From Euglena gracilis (taxonomy: Eukaryota; Euglenida; Euglenophyceae; Euglenales), in NCBI GenBank assembly GCA_039621445.1, contig CP154956.1, forward strand, positions 75,554,192-75,618,191: a stretch of DNA of 64,000 bases, read 5' to 3'. Shown in pieces: positions 34,601 through 42,352 of this stretch (the stretch's first letter is position 1; each line of letters begins with the position of its first letter). A program made the position numbers and the translations under genes. The notes beneath the pieces were generated by a model. That model had not been told where the DNA came from. It saw only the letters and a program-made list of their open reading frames with translations, and did no database searches.

Positions 34601-34871
34601 CACACCAACCCACCCCTGACACAAGGCGCCCGCCAAGCCCGGCCACAACCTCCGGCAGAGGGGCAGAGGACAACCATGTCCGGGGGGAGAGGGGGGCTCG
34701 TGTGCACCGGCCCTGGCCTGGGCAGGCAGCCGGGGCGGCGCACTCTGAGACTTCAGCGCCCGCACATTCCGCACGGCGTGCATGCCCGCCGTCGCTGTCA
34801 CATGGTCCCGAACCCGTAGGGAGGCGAAGGCGGCGGCCCGGAGGCCTTTGGCACCATCGGACGAAACCCCT
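20280..34871 (-). CDS. Putative long coiled-coil gene ending in a split RING finger
   Basis: A run of minus-strand, GC-saturated exon islands from 34871 down to 22815 all encode Ala/Glu/Arg/Gln-rich coiled coil. They are followed by three islands that together form a RING finger: C-x2-C in 22174-22112, C-x-H-x2-C-x2-C in 21013-20927, C-x2-C in 20339-20280, all phase 0. RING domains recruit ubiquitin-conjugating enzymes, so an E3 ligase with a long coiled-coil arm is the natural guess. That all islands are one gene is unproven: phases between the coiled-coil islands do not all agree, and 23.0-26.1 kb has no exon I trust. Two or more genes are possible. Confidence 0.45.
20927..21013 (-). CDS. 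RING exon 2: C-G-H-x-F-C-x2-C
   Basis: It contains PICGHTFCNRCIDQQ, the textbook middle of a RING, then a Pro/Leu-rich tail. Acceptor CAAGAAG and donor GTGGGG give 29 codons in phase 0, although the acceptor has a poor pyrimidine tract. Another frame on the same strand is also open here, which lowers confidence in the exact limits. Confidence 0.6.
21360..21665. repeat. C-run minisatellite, G4-capable
   Basis: Runs of 5-10 C separated by AGGAC, AAGAC or GGAC, in two blocks (21360-21425 and 21580-21650), with a G-rich block ending at 21666. The opposite strand has many G runs at short spacing, suited to quadruplex formation. Confidence 0.8.
21978..22040. repeat. (GCGT)n/(GT)n microsatellite
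   Basis: About eleven GTGC tetramers followed by GT dinucleotides. Confidence 0.95.
22112..22174 (-). CDS. RING exon 1: first C-x2-C pair
   Basis: Acceptor GCCTGCAG; donor GTGGTG. Exactly 21 codons, VYHEPTVCVPC followed by VQASFEVPAW, phase 0. Joined to 21013-20927 the second-to-third Cys spacing is 12, and the E-V-P before C-G-H is typical of RING proteins. Confidence 0.6.
22815..22936 (-). CDS. Coiled-coil exon
   Basis: Encodes ERREELEALQGGMEELRQE followed by an Ala/Glu/Lys-rich stretch. The acceptor is probably GGCGGAG and the donor GTTGGC; both are uncertain. The nearest coiled-coil island upstream of the RING exons. Confidence 0.5.
23010..26150. other. Large non-coding stretch with G/C runs and A-rich segments
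   Basis: It contains a C/G-run block at 23290-23540 (one C run of about 26), an A/T-rich part with ATTCCGG-type repeats at 23980-24370 (ATATTCCGG and related), A-runs at 24555-24620 and several G-run blocks at 25020-25780. A hairpin of the recurrent type (CCGGCGCC-TTT-GGCGCC) is at 25823-25839. A plus-strand island at ~25403-25455 between CATCCCCAG and GTAAGA is exon-like but too short to trust. Confidence 0.5.
26155..26353 (-). CDS. Coiled-coil exon
   Basis: The frame contains AERLQRVGAERDAALERC, then AVQLEAAAAAAQSAEAANV, with a strong donor GAAG followed by GTGAGC. The acceptor is GGGGGGAG at 26354 or CCGGCAG at 26324. Third positions are almost all G or C. Confidence 0.6.
26508..26610. 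repeat. TTG/CTG trinucleotide microsatellite
   Basis: About 30 triplets, mainly TTG with a central run of about nine CTG. It lies in the intron between two coiled-coil exons. Confidence 0.95.
26669..26837 (-). CDS. Coiled-coil exon
   Basis: Acceptor CGGCTGGCAG; donor GTGGAT. Encodes RRLATADNDVQRLQGEAR, then LAALAAATADVLHAEAMS and a Ser/Gly tail. Confidence 0.6.
27209..27384 (-). CDS. Coiled-coil exon
   Basis: Acceptor TTGACGGGCAG; donor GTCCCT. The 176 bp encode RRTEEAAELERQRQAWVAE, then LEDALQALQEERRRQNQLE and a Gln-rich end: an uninterrupted heptad pattern. Confidence 0.65.
27864..28000. repeat. 135-bp dispersed repeat, copy 1
   Basis: Over 95% identical to 28764-28898, and present inverted at 54741-54854. 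It contains AAGGTAAGTCCCGCCAGG and GGCCAGAAGAAGGGATAAAA. Confidence 0.9.
28000..28735. repeat. Degenerate ~235-bp tandem array
   Basis: A segment of about 83 bp (28121-28203) recurs at 28355-28437 almost unchanged. The phrase GTCGTGGACTAGAG or a close variant followed by a GTGAAGGAG stretch recurs at about 28276, 28449 and 28672. No coding potential was found. Confidence 0.7.
28764..28898. repeat. 135-bp dispersed repeat, copy 2
   Basis: Same orientation as copy 1, 900 bp away, so the pair brackets the tandem array. Confidence 0.9.
28902..29209. repeat. Family F dispersed element, copy 1
   Basis: Aligns with 44339-44650: GGTCAGTATGAATGGGTCAA, a CGACTG10 block, TTCATCCTCT, then GTGAGCCTGA, CCTTGTGCTTTG and a TTTCTTCTGATTTTT end. 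Confidence 0.7.
29210..30223. mobile_element. Family A non-autonomous element with inverted ends, copy 1
   Basis: It starts TACC plus a C run plus TTGTCCAACGACCA and ends with GTCGTTGGACA plus a G run plus AGGTA, an inverted repeat. Internally CTCTGACCG-run-GGTCGTTGGACA recurs five or more times. A double-hairpin module sits at 29421-29560 and a ~10-11-bp phased T-tract stretch (GGCCATTTTTGG units) at 29760-30140. No coding frame was seen. The TA at each outer edge may be part of the element or a target duplication. Confidence 0.6.
30350..30482 (-). CDS. Candidate coiled-coil or helical exon
   Basis: Acceptor CACGGCTTCAG. Encodes PTFTAQLCPSLGDLEEAAH then LVTSEAEARTALLALG. The donor is either GTGACC at 30405 or GTGGCC near 30349. 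Confidence 0.45.
31610..31687. repeat. (AG)n microsatellite
   Basis: About 39 uninterrupted AG units. Confidence 0.98.
31751..31948. repeat. Family B element, copy 1
   Basis: Starts T7-GAAAGACCG5 and ends GGGGGTCCAAGACTA9, an imperfect inverted pair. It has C/G-run blocks and AAAATTTTTGAG-type filler inside. The other copies are at 40633 and 41570. Confidence 0.6.
32032..32108 (-). CDS. Coiled-coil exon, short
   Basis: Acceptor GGAGGTGCAG; donor GTCCGC. Encodes HLTAQGAEMAKGAAQLRREM, leaving phase 2. Confidence 0.5.
32605..32839 (-). CDS. Coiled-coil exon, largest
   Basis: It has 78 codons of near-perfect heptad coiled coil (AELERAVQRREAEGQSLAAE, then ALQEHSEAAGRAEAAQRAAE). Acceptor probably CTGCTGGAG, donor GTGGGG. 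Ala, Glu, Arg and Gln make up most of it. Confidence 0.65.
33056..33217 (-). CDS. Coiled-coil exon
   Basis: Acceptor CCATTCCACAG; donor GTCGGA. Exactly 54 codons, phase 0 at both ends, with VERFQEAVQELTQAKADLL and EEAQAILAAAEAEK. Confidence 0.65.
34075..34191. repeat. (CATA)n microsatellite
   Basis: About 29 tetramer units with one CGTA variant at 34140. Confidence 0.98.
34266..34440 (-). CDS. Coiled-coil exon
   Basis: Acceptor GGGGCCCCAG; donor GTGCCG. After a Pro-rich start it encodes WRREREQLVDALNALQRNF then LSAILARERGEREALQQ. Confidence 0.6.
34775..34871 (-). CDS. Candidate exon, most upstream island of the coiled-coil cluster
   Basis: Acceptor TCCTCCACACAG; donor GTGCGG. One base plus 32 codons, containing KGLRAAAFASLRVRDHV. 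Phase does not match the next island, so an exon may be missing. Confidence 0.45.
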
Positions 34872-34959
34872 CTGTGTGGAGGACAGATGGGACTCATGTC
34901 TTGCCATCCATGCTTGGTGCGAAAGAGAGTCGGAGAAATGATACAATGTGGTGTGGTGA

Positions 34960-35939
34960 TGTGATGATGTTTAATGTTACTTCAAGGATGCCACATTTAT
35001 GTAAGCTTGAGGCAACAACACAATTTAATGTGACCTGGCGCAACGTGACACTATCACATACTTTCATTTTGTTTCTTTAAAATACATCACATCAAAAATA
35101 TCAAATCCTCTATCTAGAAAACTGCATTAATTCTGCCTAGAATCCATCTGAAACAAACAACAAAAAATGTGCAAATTCGCTTTAGCATTTTGAGGAGGGC
35201 AGAGCTACCGAAAAAATGGCAAAGACACCATTTTTGTGCTCTTCGGTACCTGCCAACCCCCCAAAAGAAGGGCAGCCTCAGACAAGTGGGCCCCCCAGGG
35301 CCCACGGTAGGGTAAGGGTCCTTAGGTCGAAATTAAGCCTGAATCCTGAAAAATTAGGCTTGAATCGGGCCTAAAAATTCACTGATTTTGGCTTTAATCT
35401 TGGCCTTAATCGTAACCCTAACCCTATCCCAACCAGCGACCCCACGTTTCTGAACTAGGAATCCAGAAAACCACCCGAAGAAATCGGTGAAACAGGTGGG
35501 TCCAGGACGCCCGAAACCAGGGTGCCAGCGTGTAGCAGACCCTCCGCCACACTAATGGCCTGAGGGAACCCACGAACAGGAGAAGATATAATCTCATTGA
35601 TGGAAAATGGAAAAAAATGAAATGAAAACGAATGAAGATGAGAAGAATTGCTATTTATGATTAGAAAACAAAAATCGACCAGAAAATCGCACAAAACAAA
35701 ATAAAACACCCGACCCCACAAAATTTTTGCTACTGTCTGAGAAAGAGCAAATAAGACCAAAAACACTGCTCAAAAAATGACCTGGAATCCGCCGCGCCCC
35801 TGGCGCAGAAAATTTATGAAAACTTTTGTGCATGAAACCCATAAGGCATTTTTATTGTATGAATTGCATGCTCAAAGCCACAAAAAATTATTTGCAGACT
35901 GCAAAAAATATCGGGAATGGGTCATAGTGATGGGTCCGG
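34960..35939. other. AT-rich non-coding stretch
   Basis: No exon island was found. It includes a series of TTAAGCC/GGCTT phrases and a short CCCTAACCCTA telomere-like motif at about 35416-35426. Confidence 0.4.
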
Positions 35940-36262
35940 CCCATACCATTGCTGACCGACCTCCGGGGGGGGGGAGGAGGGTCACTTTCCGTTTTCCAAA
36001 AACCAGTCATTCACTTTTCAAAAGCCGGTCACCCCCCCCTGGGTCGGTCAGTCAAAAAAAATCAAAGTATTTTTGTCAAAAATTCAAAAAAAAATTCCGG
36101 CGCCTTTGGTAGTGGGCGGCCACTTTTGAGCAATCTTGGCAGACCCCCCCAGGGAGGCCTGGAGCCAAAAACCAGTCAGTCAGTCACTCCAAAAAAACCA
36201 GTCAGTCACCCTCCCCCGGGGGGGGGGGGGGTCGAACACCCCCTGGGGGGGGGGGATCGACA
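35940..36262. repeat. Family D element, copy 3
   Basis: Contains GACCGACCTCCG9, AAAAACCAGTCATTCACT, CAGTCAGTCACTCC and terminal C/G-run blocks. The hairpin at 36099-36110 is degraded (CCGGCGCC-TTT-GGTAG). Confidence 0.55.
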
Positions 36263-38757
36263 AAAAACCACTAACGTGACCTGGCACCAAAAGCATCGGA
36301 AATTTCTTTTGCACTCTGAACTCACGAGAGGGTCAAAAATAGGCGGGTCGCCAAGCGAGTGCCTTTTCTTCACGGGTAACGCCATGCCATCCCCCCTTCA
36401 CAGCGGGGGACCGGCAGCATCGCGACACAACCGGGGCTCTGGAGATTCTCCCGCTGATTCTGATCTTCAAATTTTCAAGGCGTTCGGGTTGTTTCCCAAA
36501 ACCCCCAAAACAACCACAAATTTCCAAACTCACCATTTCGTCAAATTCCTAAAACAGAACGAAAACGACTCAAATTTTTGTGTAATTACTCAAGTTCACA
36601 AATTATTTGGCAAAACGTTGGGGGGTGGTAAACGGGAACCCGCGTAACACAAACATGCAATCAATTGGGGAATTAGCGCCGCCTAAGGCAGAGACTATTT
36701 TGAGCCTATCCAATGTGGAGTTGATTTATTCCACCAGGAGGGGGGTTAATGCAACAATGCATCCCAAAATATGTGACGTGGGAGAGCCAAATGCAAAATG
36801 CATGTAAATTTCTCAAGGATCTCCCCAGAGTGCCCGTTTTCTGATGTAAAAGATAGATATTTTTCACTTTCTTTAATCATAAATTTTAATTGTAAAAATG
36901 TGCAAGACATGCCGTCAGGGGGGTCTTATTTTTTGGGGGGTCTTATTTTGGATCTTTGCTTGATCGGCCCAGAGGGGTTTTTATTTTGGGGGGTCTTATT
37001 TTTTGGGGGGGGGTCTTATCTCTGGGGGGGTCTTATCTTTGGGGGGATTTCAGCCAGAAGTGGTCAAATTGGCCCAAAAAGACAAACAGTTGCACAAAAA
37101 CGATCAGAATTGCCCTTGATGGCCCGAAAAAGCTAATTATCCAAGAAAAGAAGTGGTTTAACAGTCCGCAGTGCCACGCAGCGCACGCAGTGCCACGTGA
37201 TGTCACGCAGTGCCACGCGGTGCCATGCAGTGCCTACGCAGTGCCACACGGTGCCGGAACTGCGGGGTGGGCATCCCCTTCGGCCATTTTTCATGTGGAT
37301 TTTCCATTGAATGTGGTGGGACGGGAATCTCTTGTAAGCTAAAAGACCTGTGTGTCATTTTTTTTTGAAAGAATGTGCAAGATTTTATCCTGTTCAAAAC
37401 GTGCAATGCGAAGCGCCAAAGATAGTGAAAATTTTCCCTGAAAAATTACCAAAAACCCCAATTTCACATAAAAATGATGAAATTTCAAAAAATTTCAGAT
37501 TGTTGAAGATGCTAAATGTCAACTTACACCAATTTACACTTGGCGCGAAGCGCCGAAGGAAGATTTTTAAAGCCTTTGGGAACATGAAAAATGATGTTTT
37601 TTTCCAGGCCCAGGTCGGTCAAAAAATATCCCAAAATAAGAACCCCCTGGAGGTTTCCAGCAACGGACCCGTGTCTTGTTTATGGGAAGAGTTACATCAT
37701 TGAGGGTGCTTGCATGCGGGTTAAACGGCCTGCAGTGCCACGTAGTGCCACGCAGTGCTGGCGGGAATCCCCGAAAAAAAAAAGGCACATTTTTTATCTT
37801 TCTTAAAAAATTTCTCTTTCTTAAAAAAAAAACACACCAATGTTGGAGGGAAAAGGTGGCTTCTGGCATCCTTGGATCATCACCAAAACACCAAGAAAAT
37901 GTGCTGTTCGATTTTGGCCCGCTTGAACCCCAAGACCAACCACTGGCCGGCCCTTAGGAGAAGGGTGGTGCTTAAGGGGGAGGTCCTTCATAAAAAAAAA
38001 CAACCAGTTTTGGACTGCCCGGCAAAAGGCAGCATGTACACAAATTAGAAGGGTTGATTGGCCAACTTGAATGCACTTATGAAACATCTGGAGCTGTTTC
38101 AACCTGAGGATTTTCTTTCATATTGGAAAGCCATGTTGTCCAAGCAGCCCACAAGATGAGATGCCCAGAGATTGGCGATCACATGGATAGGGAGGACAAA
38201 AGCCGTTTTTGAATCCGAGATAGCCAGCAAAGGAGAGGCGTTCAAATGACTGCAGCTTGAAATTAAAGCGAAACTGGCAACAATCCGAGGGCAGGATCAT
38301 CAATCGTGATGGTCCTTCAAATGTGTGGGGAGCCCACACAATTTAAAATGCAAAAAAAAAATGCCCGAGAGGTCAGGGAGGAAAGGGATCGGGAAATAAA
38401 GGCCGCCATTAAAGCAGGCCCAATGCAACGGAATTAAGTGTGGCAGTCGACAGGGGAATGGTCAGCCGGGCCGCGGAGCCGCCATAATCACATGGAGCTG
38501 TTGTCCACCCATGAGAAGCCAAGCCGTTGGCAATGAGGACTGTGGCAGAGCGAGCCGCCCTCGAACCAACCCCTCTTTTTTTTTGATGGGACACGGAGTC
38601 GCTGTTTTTGATTACAAACGCCTTCTGATAAAGCAGGAAATGCAACCCTGTTGAAGACATGAACTTTTCTCCAAAACAATAAAATACAAATCAACATCGG
38701 GCGGCGGGGGGGGGTGCTCATTGACCGAGGTTCCTCAAGCACACGGTGTCATAAAAC
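36263..38757. other. Non-coding stretch with 10-bp repeats
   Basis: Holds GGGGGTCTTATTTT repeats at 36915-37050, a 10-bp tandem repeat (consensus AGTGCCACGC) at 37168-37265 and again briefly at 37731-37758, a hairpin (TTGGCGC-GAA-GCGCCGA) at 37540-37556, and A/T-rich filler. No exon island. Confidence 0.5.
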
Positions 38758-38865
38758 TCATTCCTGCCCAAAACGAAACGAGTGGGGTGGCCGCCCTGGG
38801 CAGCGGTGCACGAAGGCGGTGCCGTTCTTGCCCCAGACGTGGTCGAGGTTGCAGTCGGAGTCGAA
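38758..38865 (-). CDS. DUF1963 gene: last exon
   Basis: Acceptor GTTATCTTCCAG; 35 codons then TGA at 38758-38760. FDSDCNLDHVWGKNGTAF is the W-G-x-x-G-T strand of the family and HRCP ends it. Upstream intronic sequence includes CCCTGACTG, a plausible branch site. Confidence 0.75.
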   Translation of the reverse strand, partial: FDSDCNLDHVWGKNGTAFVHRCPGRPPHSFRFGQE

Positions 38866-41800
38866 CTGGAAGATAACGTTCATGTCGCAGTCAGGGATTC
38901 ATTTTGAAACCCGGGGGCATACCCACATCCCCCCAATTCGCCCCACCCCCAATTGGCTAATTGACCTCACAGTGCCTCTGGTTGACCTTTATCCCATGTG
39001 TTGATTTCCCCCCGTGCAAAACTGCGTGTTTTCTTGGTGGGAAGCAACAAATTTTTTTCTCCAAAAATTTAGAAGTTCTTGCAGGACAGGTGGATGGCAA
39101 ACTTCTCTAGGTCATATGGCATTGAAATTTCAAAAAACATTGTGCATCTGCGCAATGGCTACGCTATTTTTGTGTCCCTTGCGCATTTGTTCAACAGAAA
39201 CACAAATTCAGGGGAGGGGGGAATGTGCCAGCCCGGCTTCGAAAAAAAATGCGCAAAAATTGCACAAAAAGCACAAAAATGTGCAAAAAATGCGCATTTT
39301 TGGGGCATTTTTTTTTGAAAAATGCTCAAAATTTGAGAGAAAATGCGCAACAATCACGAAAATGAAAAAAAACTGCCCAAAAAACATATAAAAATGGCAC
39401 CAAGTTTACAAATAGTTGTATGGAATTACCTCCCCCCCTTGTCTAAGCACCGGAAAAGATGGGTAAGAACCGTCGGTGCTCATTTTCCAAATATGGGTAA
39501 GAACCAGGGGGGGGTCGGTTTAGACAAGGGTCGGTTTGACTGCACGCGGCGCTTCGCGCCGAAAAAGAAAAATTCCCCTTATTTTGGAGGTTCACTTGAA
39601 CTAACACACATTTGGTTGGATGCAGAATTACAATACCTGGGGAGGCTTTTGTGTGCATTTTTAAAGGAAATTTCTCAAAATTTCGAAATTTCTGCAACTT
39701 CTAGATTGATTTGGTGACAATGACCTTTAAAAGATGGGTAAGAACCGGGGGGTGGTGCACAGACAAGGGTGGTGCTTAGACGGAGGTAGGAAAACCTTGA
39801 TTTCAAAAATTCAAAAAATTTCAAAAATCTGCAAAAAAATAACAAAAACGGTCAAAAAAGCCTTTCCTGGGAAAGCCACCCTGGCGTGTGCATGGCCGCC
39901 ATTCTCTTCTCCATTTTGTTCTTTTCCTTTGTGTTCCGAGCCTGTTCCAAAGCCAAGGGGCTTGAGGGACCCGGTTTGGGCCATCTTTTTTTTGGTTATC
40001 AATTTGAAACAGCACAATCATGGGAAAACTTAGCCCTTAAGCGTAAGAACACTGGTCGTTTGGAAAGGGTGACACTGTAACACAGCAAAAGGAGTCCGGT
40101 AAATTCAGGTGCTTTCACCACTCAGCGCAAAAGCACGATGGCCATTTGGGCAACCGGTGCGCATATGCGCCATGGCTGTGGTCATCAAACCATTGCGATC
40201 TGTGCATCGCCTGACAAAGCAACAAAAAGGGCCAAATTTCACCTGGATTGTGGAGCCCGATTCGGAGACCACAGGAAGAGGTACAAAAAGAGGCTCGCAA
40301 CGGGGGTGTTTCACAACCCTTGGAGTTGTAACCCGGGCTTGAACTTCTGAGAACATGGTTTTAACATTGGCAAATGAGGCGGGTACTAAATGCAGGATTG
40401 CCGCAGGCCAAAAGAGTCAAAAAGGAGGGTTTGAAGGTCGGGTGAAAAATAGCAAAACGTTCTCACATGCCCGTCACGCAAATGCTTAAGGGGCAGTAGG
40501 TTGACTCAGATGCGGTTTTTGTCCAGATGGTGCACCGTGTGCACGACCGTTTTCCAGGTATGCACACAGGTTCGGTCGCAAGCCCCTGGGTCGAATAGGC
40601 TTAACATTAGTGCATTTTGGACTAGTCAGAAATTTTTTTAGACCGGGGGGAGGGGGGGTCCCCCCCACTTTTCCCGCGATTTTTGCCATTTTCAGGGGGA
40701 AATGAGTGGTCCCCAGAGACCCCCCCCTCGGGGGAGGGGGTGGGTAGCACCTTTCAAAAAATTGGACGCCGAAGTATATTGGGGAGGGGTGGAGAAGGGG
40801 GGGGGGGGCTCAGAAACCCAGGAGTCCAAGATTAAAAAACCTGACCATTCAAAAAATTGAACATCAATTGAAAAAAACAAATCAGAATTCCGGTGACCCC
40901 CCAGGGTTCAGGAACCGCCTCTCCAGTCGCACGCCTCGCAGCGCAGGTAGCTGAGCGGCGCCCCACAAGGGACCATCTTTTGGGAGCTTTGGGTCCCACG
41001 CCCCAGCCGGTCGGACGTCGCCAGCTGGGGTAGTTTGGAAAGGGCGGCCACCGTTTCTGGAACAAAAGGAAACACTGTGCACGCCGCAACCCTCTCCTGC
41101 TGCACCTCTTGCCGCAAAAGTGATAGTGTGGTGCAATTCACAGGGGTCCAAATTGCGGAAGTCGTGGGGTTGGCATCGCTATGGCAAAGACGATGACTTC
41201 ATTCTTTGCAGAGTTCCGTGCAACCTGAACTTGACCCACCTGGGAGGAGGGAAGGGAGTCTCAGAGTGCTCCAGTGAGGTGGGTGCCTCGCCAACCTTGA
41301 GTTCTCCCCAAACTGGTTTTTCGGGCTCTTGCATGTGGCCAGAGTTGAGGCCGAGTAGGCATGCAGGATGGGGTGCTAAATACAGGTTCCGGGAATGTTA
41401 AGGAGGGTTTGAAGGTTCGGGTTGGAAAAATAGCAAAACGTTTGCTCAACTCCCATTCAGCAGAAATGCTTAAGGGCATCAGGCGGTTGCTTGTGCACTG
41501 GTGCACGACCGTTGTCCAGGTATATATATATATATATATAATAATATATATAATTAGTTTTATATTAAGTTTTTTTTTTTAGACCGGGGGTCCCCCCCCC
41601 CACACCACCCCCCCCCCCCGGGCCCCCTCCCACCCCCCTGAAAATGGCCAAAAAAATGGGACTGGAAAAAAAAAACCCAAAAGGGGGGGGGGGGGGGGGG
41701 GACCCAACCCTCCACCCCCGGTCCAAGATTAAAAAAAGGGGGGAAAATGAATTGAATAATTGAAACCCCCATAAAGACCCCAGGGTTCAGTGATGGCTGT

Positions 41801-42277
41801 GCAACGCCACGCAGTAGCGGGAGCGCCAGGATCTTCTCCCAGGAGCATTCGGAGGTTGTCACCGCCCAGCCGGTCGGACGCCCAGGGGTGGCGGAGGGCG
41901 GCCCCCCTGGGGTAATCACCACGCCCCTGCCTCCGCACCCTTGCAGCGCAGTTGGGGCGGGCAGTCCAAAAGGCCAGAAGGAAGTGGGGTGTCCACTTCG
42001 CTATGGATGACGATCCGTGAAAAGCACCCTGGGAGGGAGGGGGCCAAGATGTGCCCCACCCCGTGGGTGGGGTGCTGCAGAATCTCCAAACGTTCGGGCT
42101 TGTGGCATTTGGCCAGGGCCAGAGGGAAGGGAGCATGGCCCCCTCCCCCCTCTTAAATTCTAGCCTCGGTTCCGGGAAGGGGCGGCCATTGCACCAGATA
42201 TTAGGTTTTTTAATTCCAACTCAAAACCAGGCCAAAAATTGCAAGATCAGCAAAAATCAGGCCCTGGGAAAGCCTAT

Positions 42278-42352
<75 letters not shown>

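Larger units (their letters stand above)
40385..41960. repeat. Divergent tandem duplication of ~0.7-1 kb
   Basis: Left unit ~40385-41110 and right unit ~41370-41960 share the same order. They run GGAGGGTTTGAAGGT, AATAGCAAAACGTT, AAATGCTTAAGG, a GTGCACGACCGT phrase, a family B element, then CCCAGGGTTCA(G) and a GC-rich island with CCAGCCGGTCGGACG. The left island (minus strand TSDRLG) and the right island (ASDRLGG) may be duplicated copies of one DUF1963 exon. Confidence 0.6.

Noticed and set aside
35405-35430. Telomere or subtelomere boundary (CCCTAACCCTA)
   Set aside because: Only about one and a half units; flanks are ordinary intergenic DNA.
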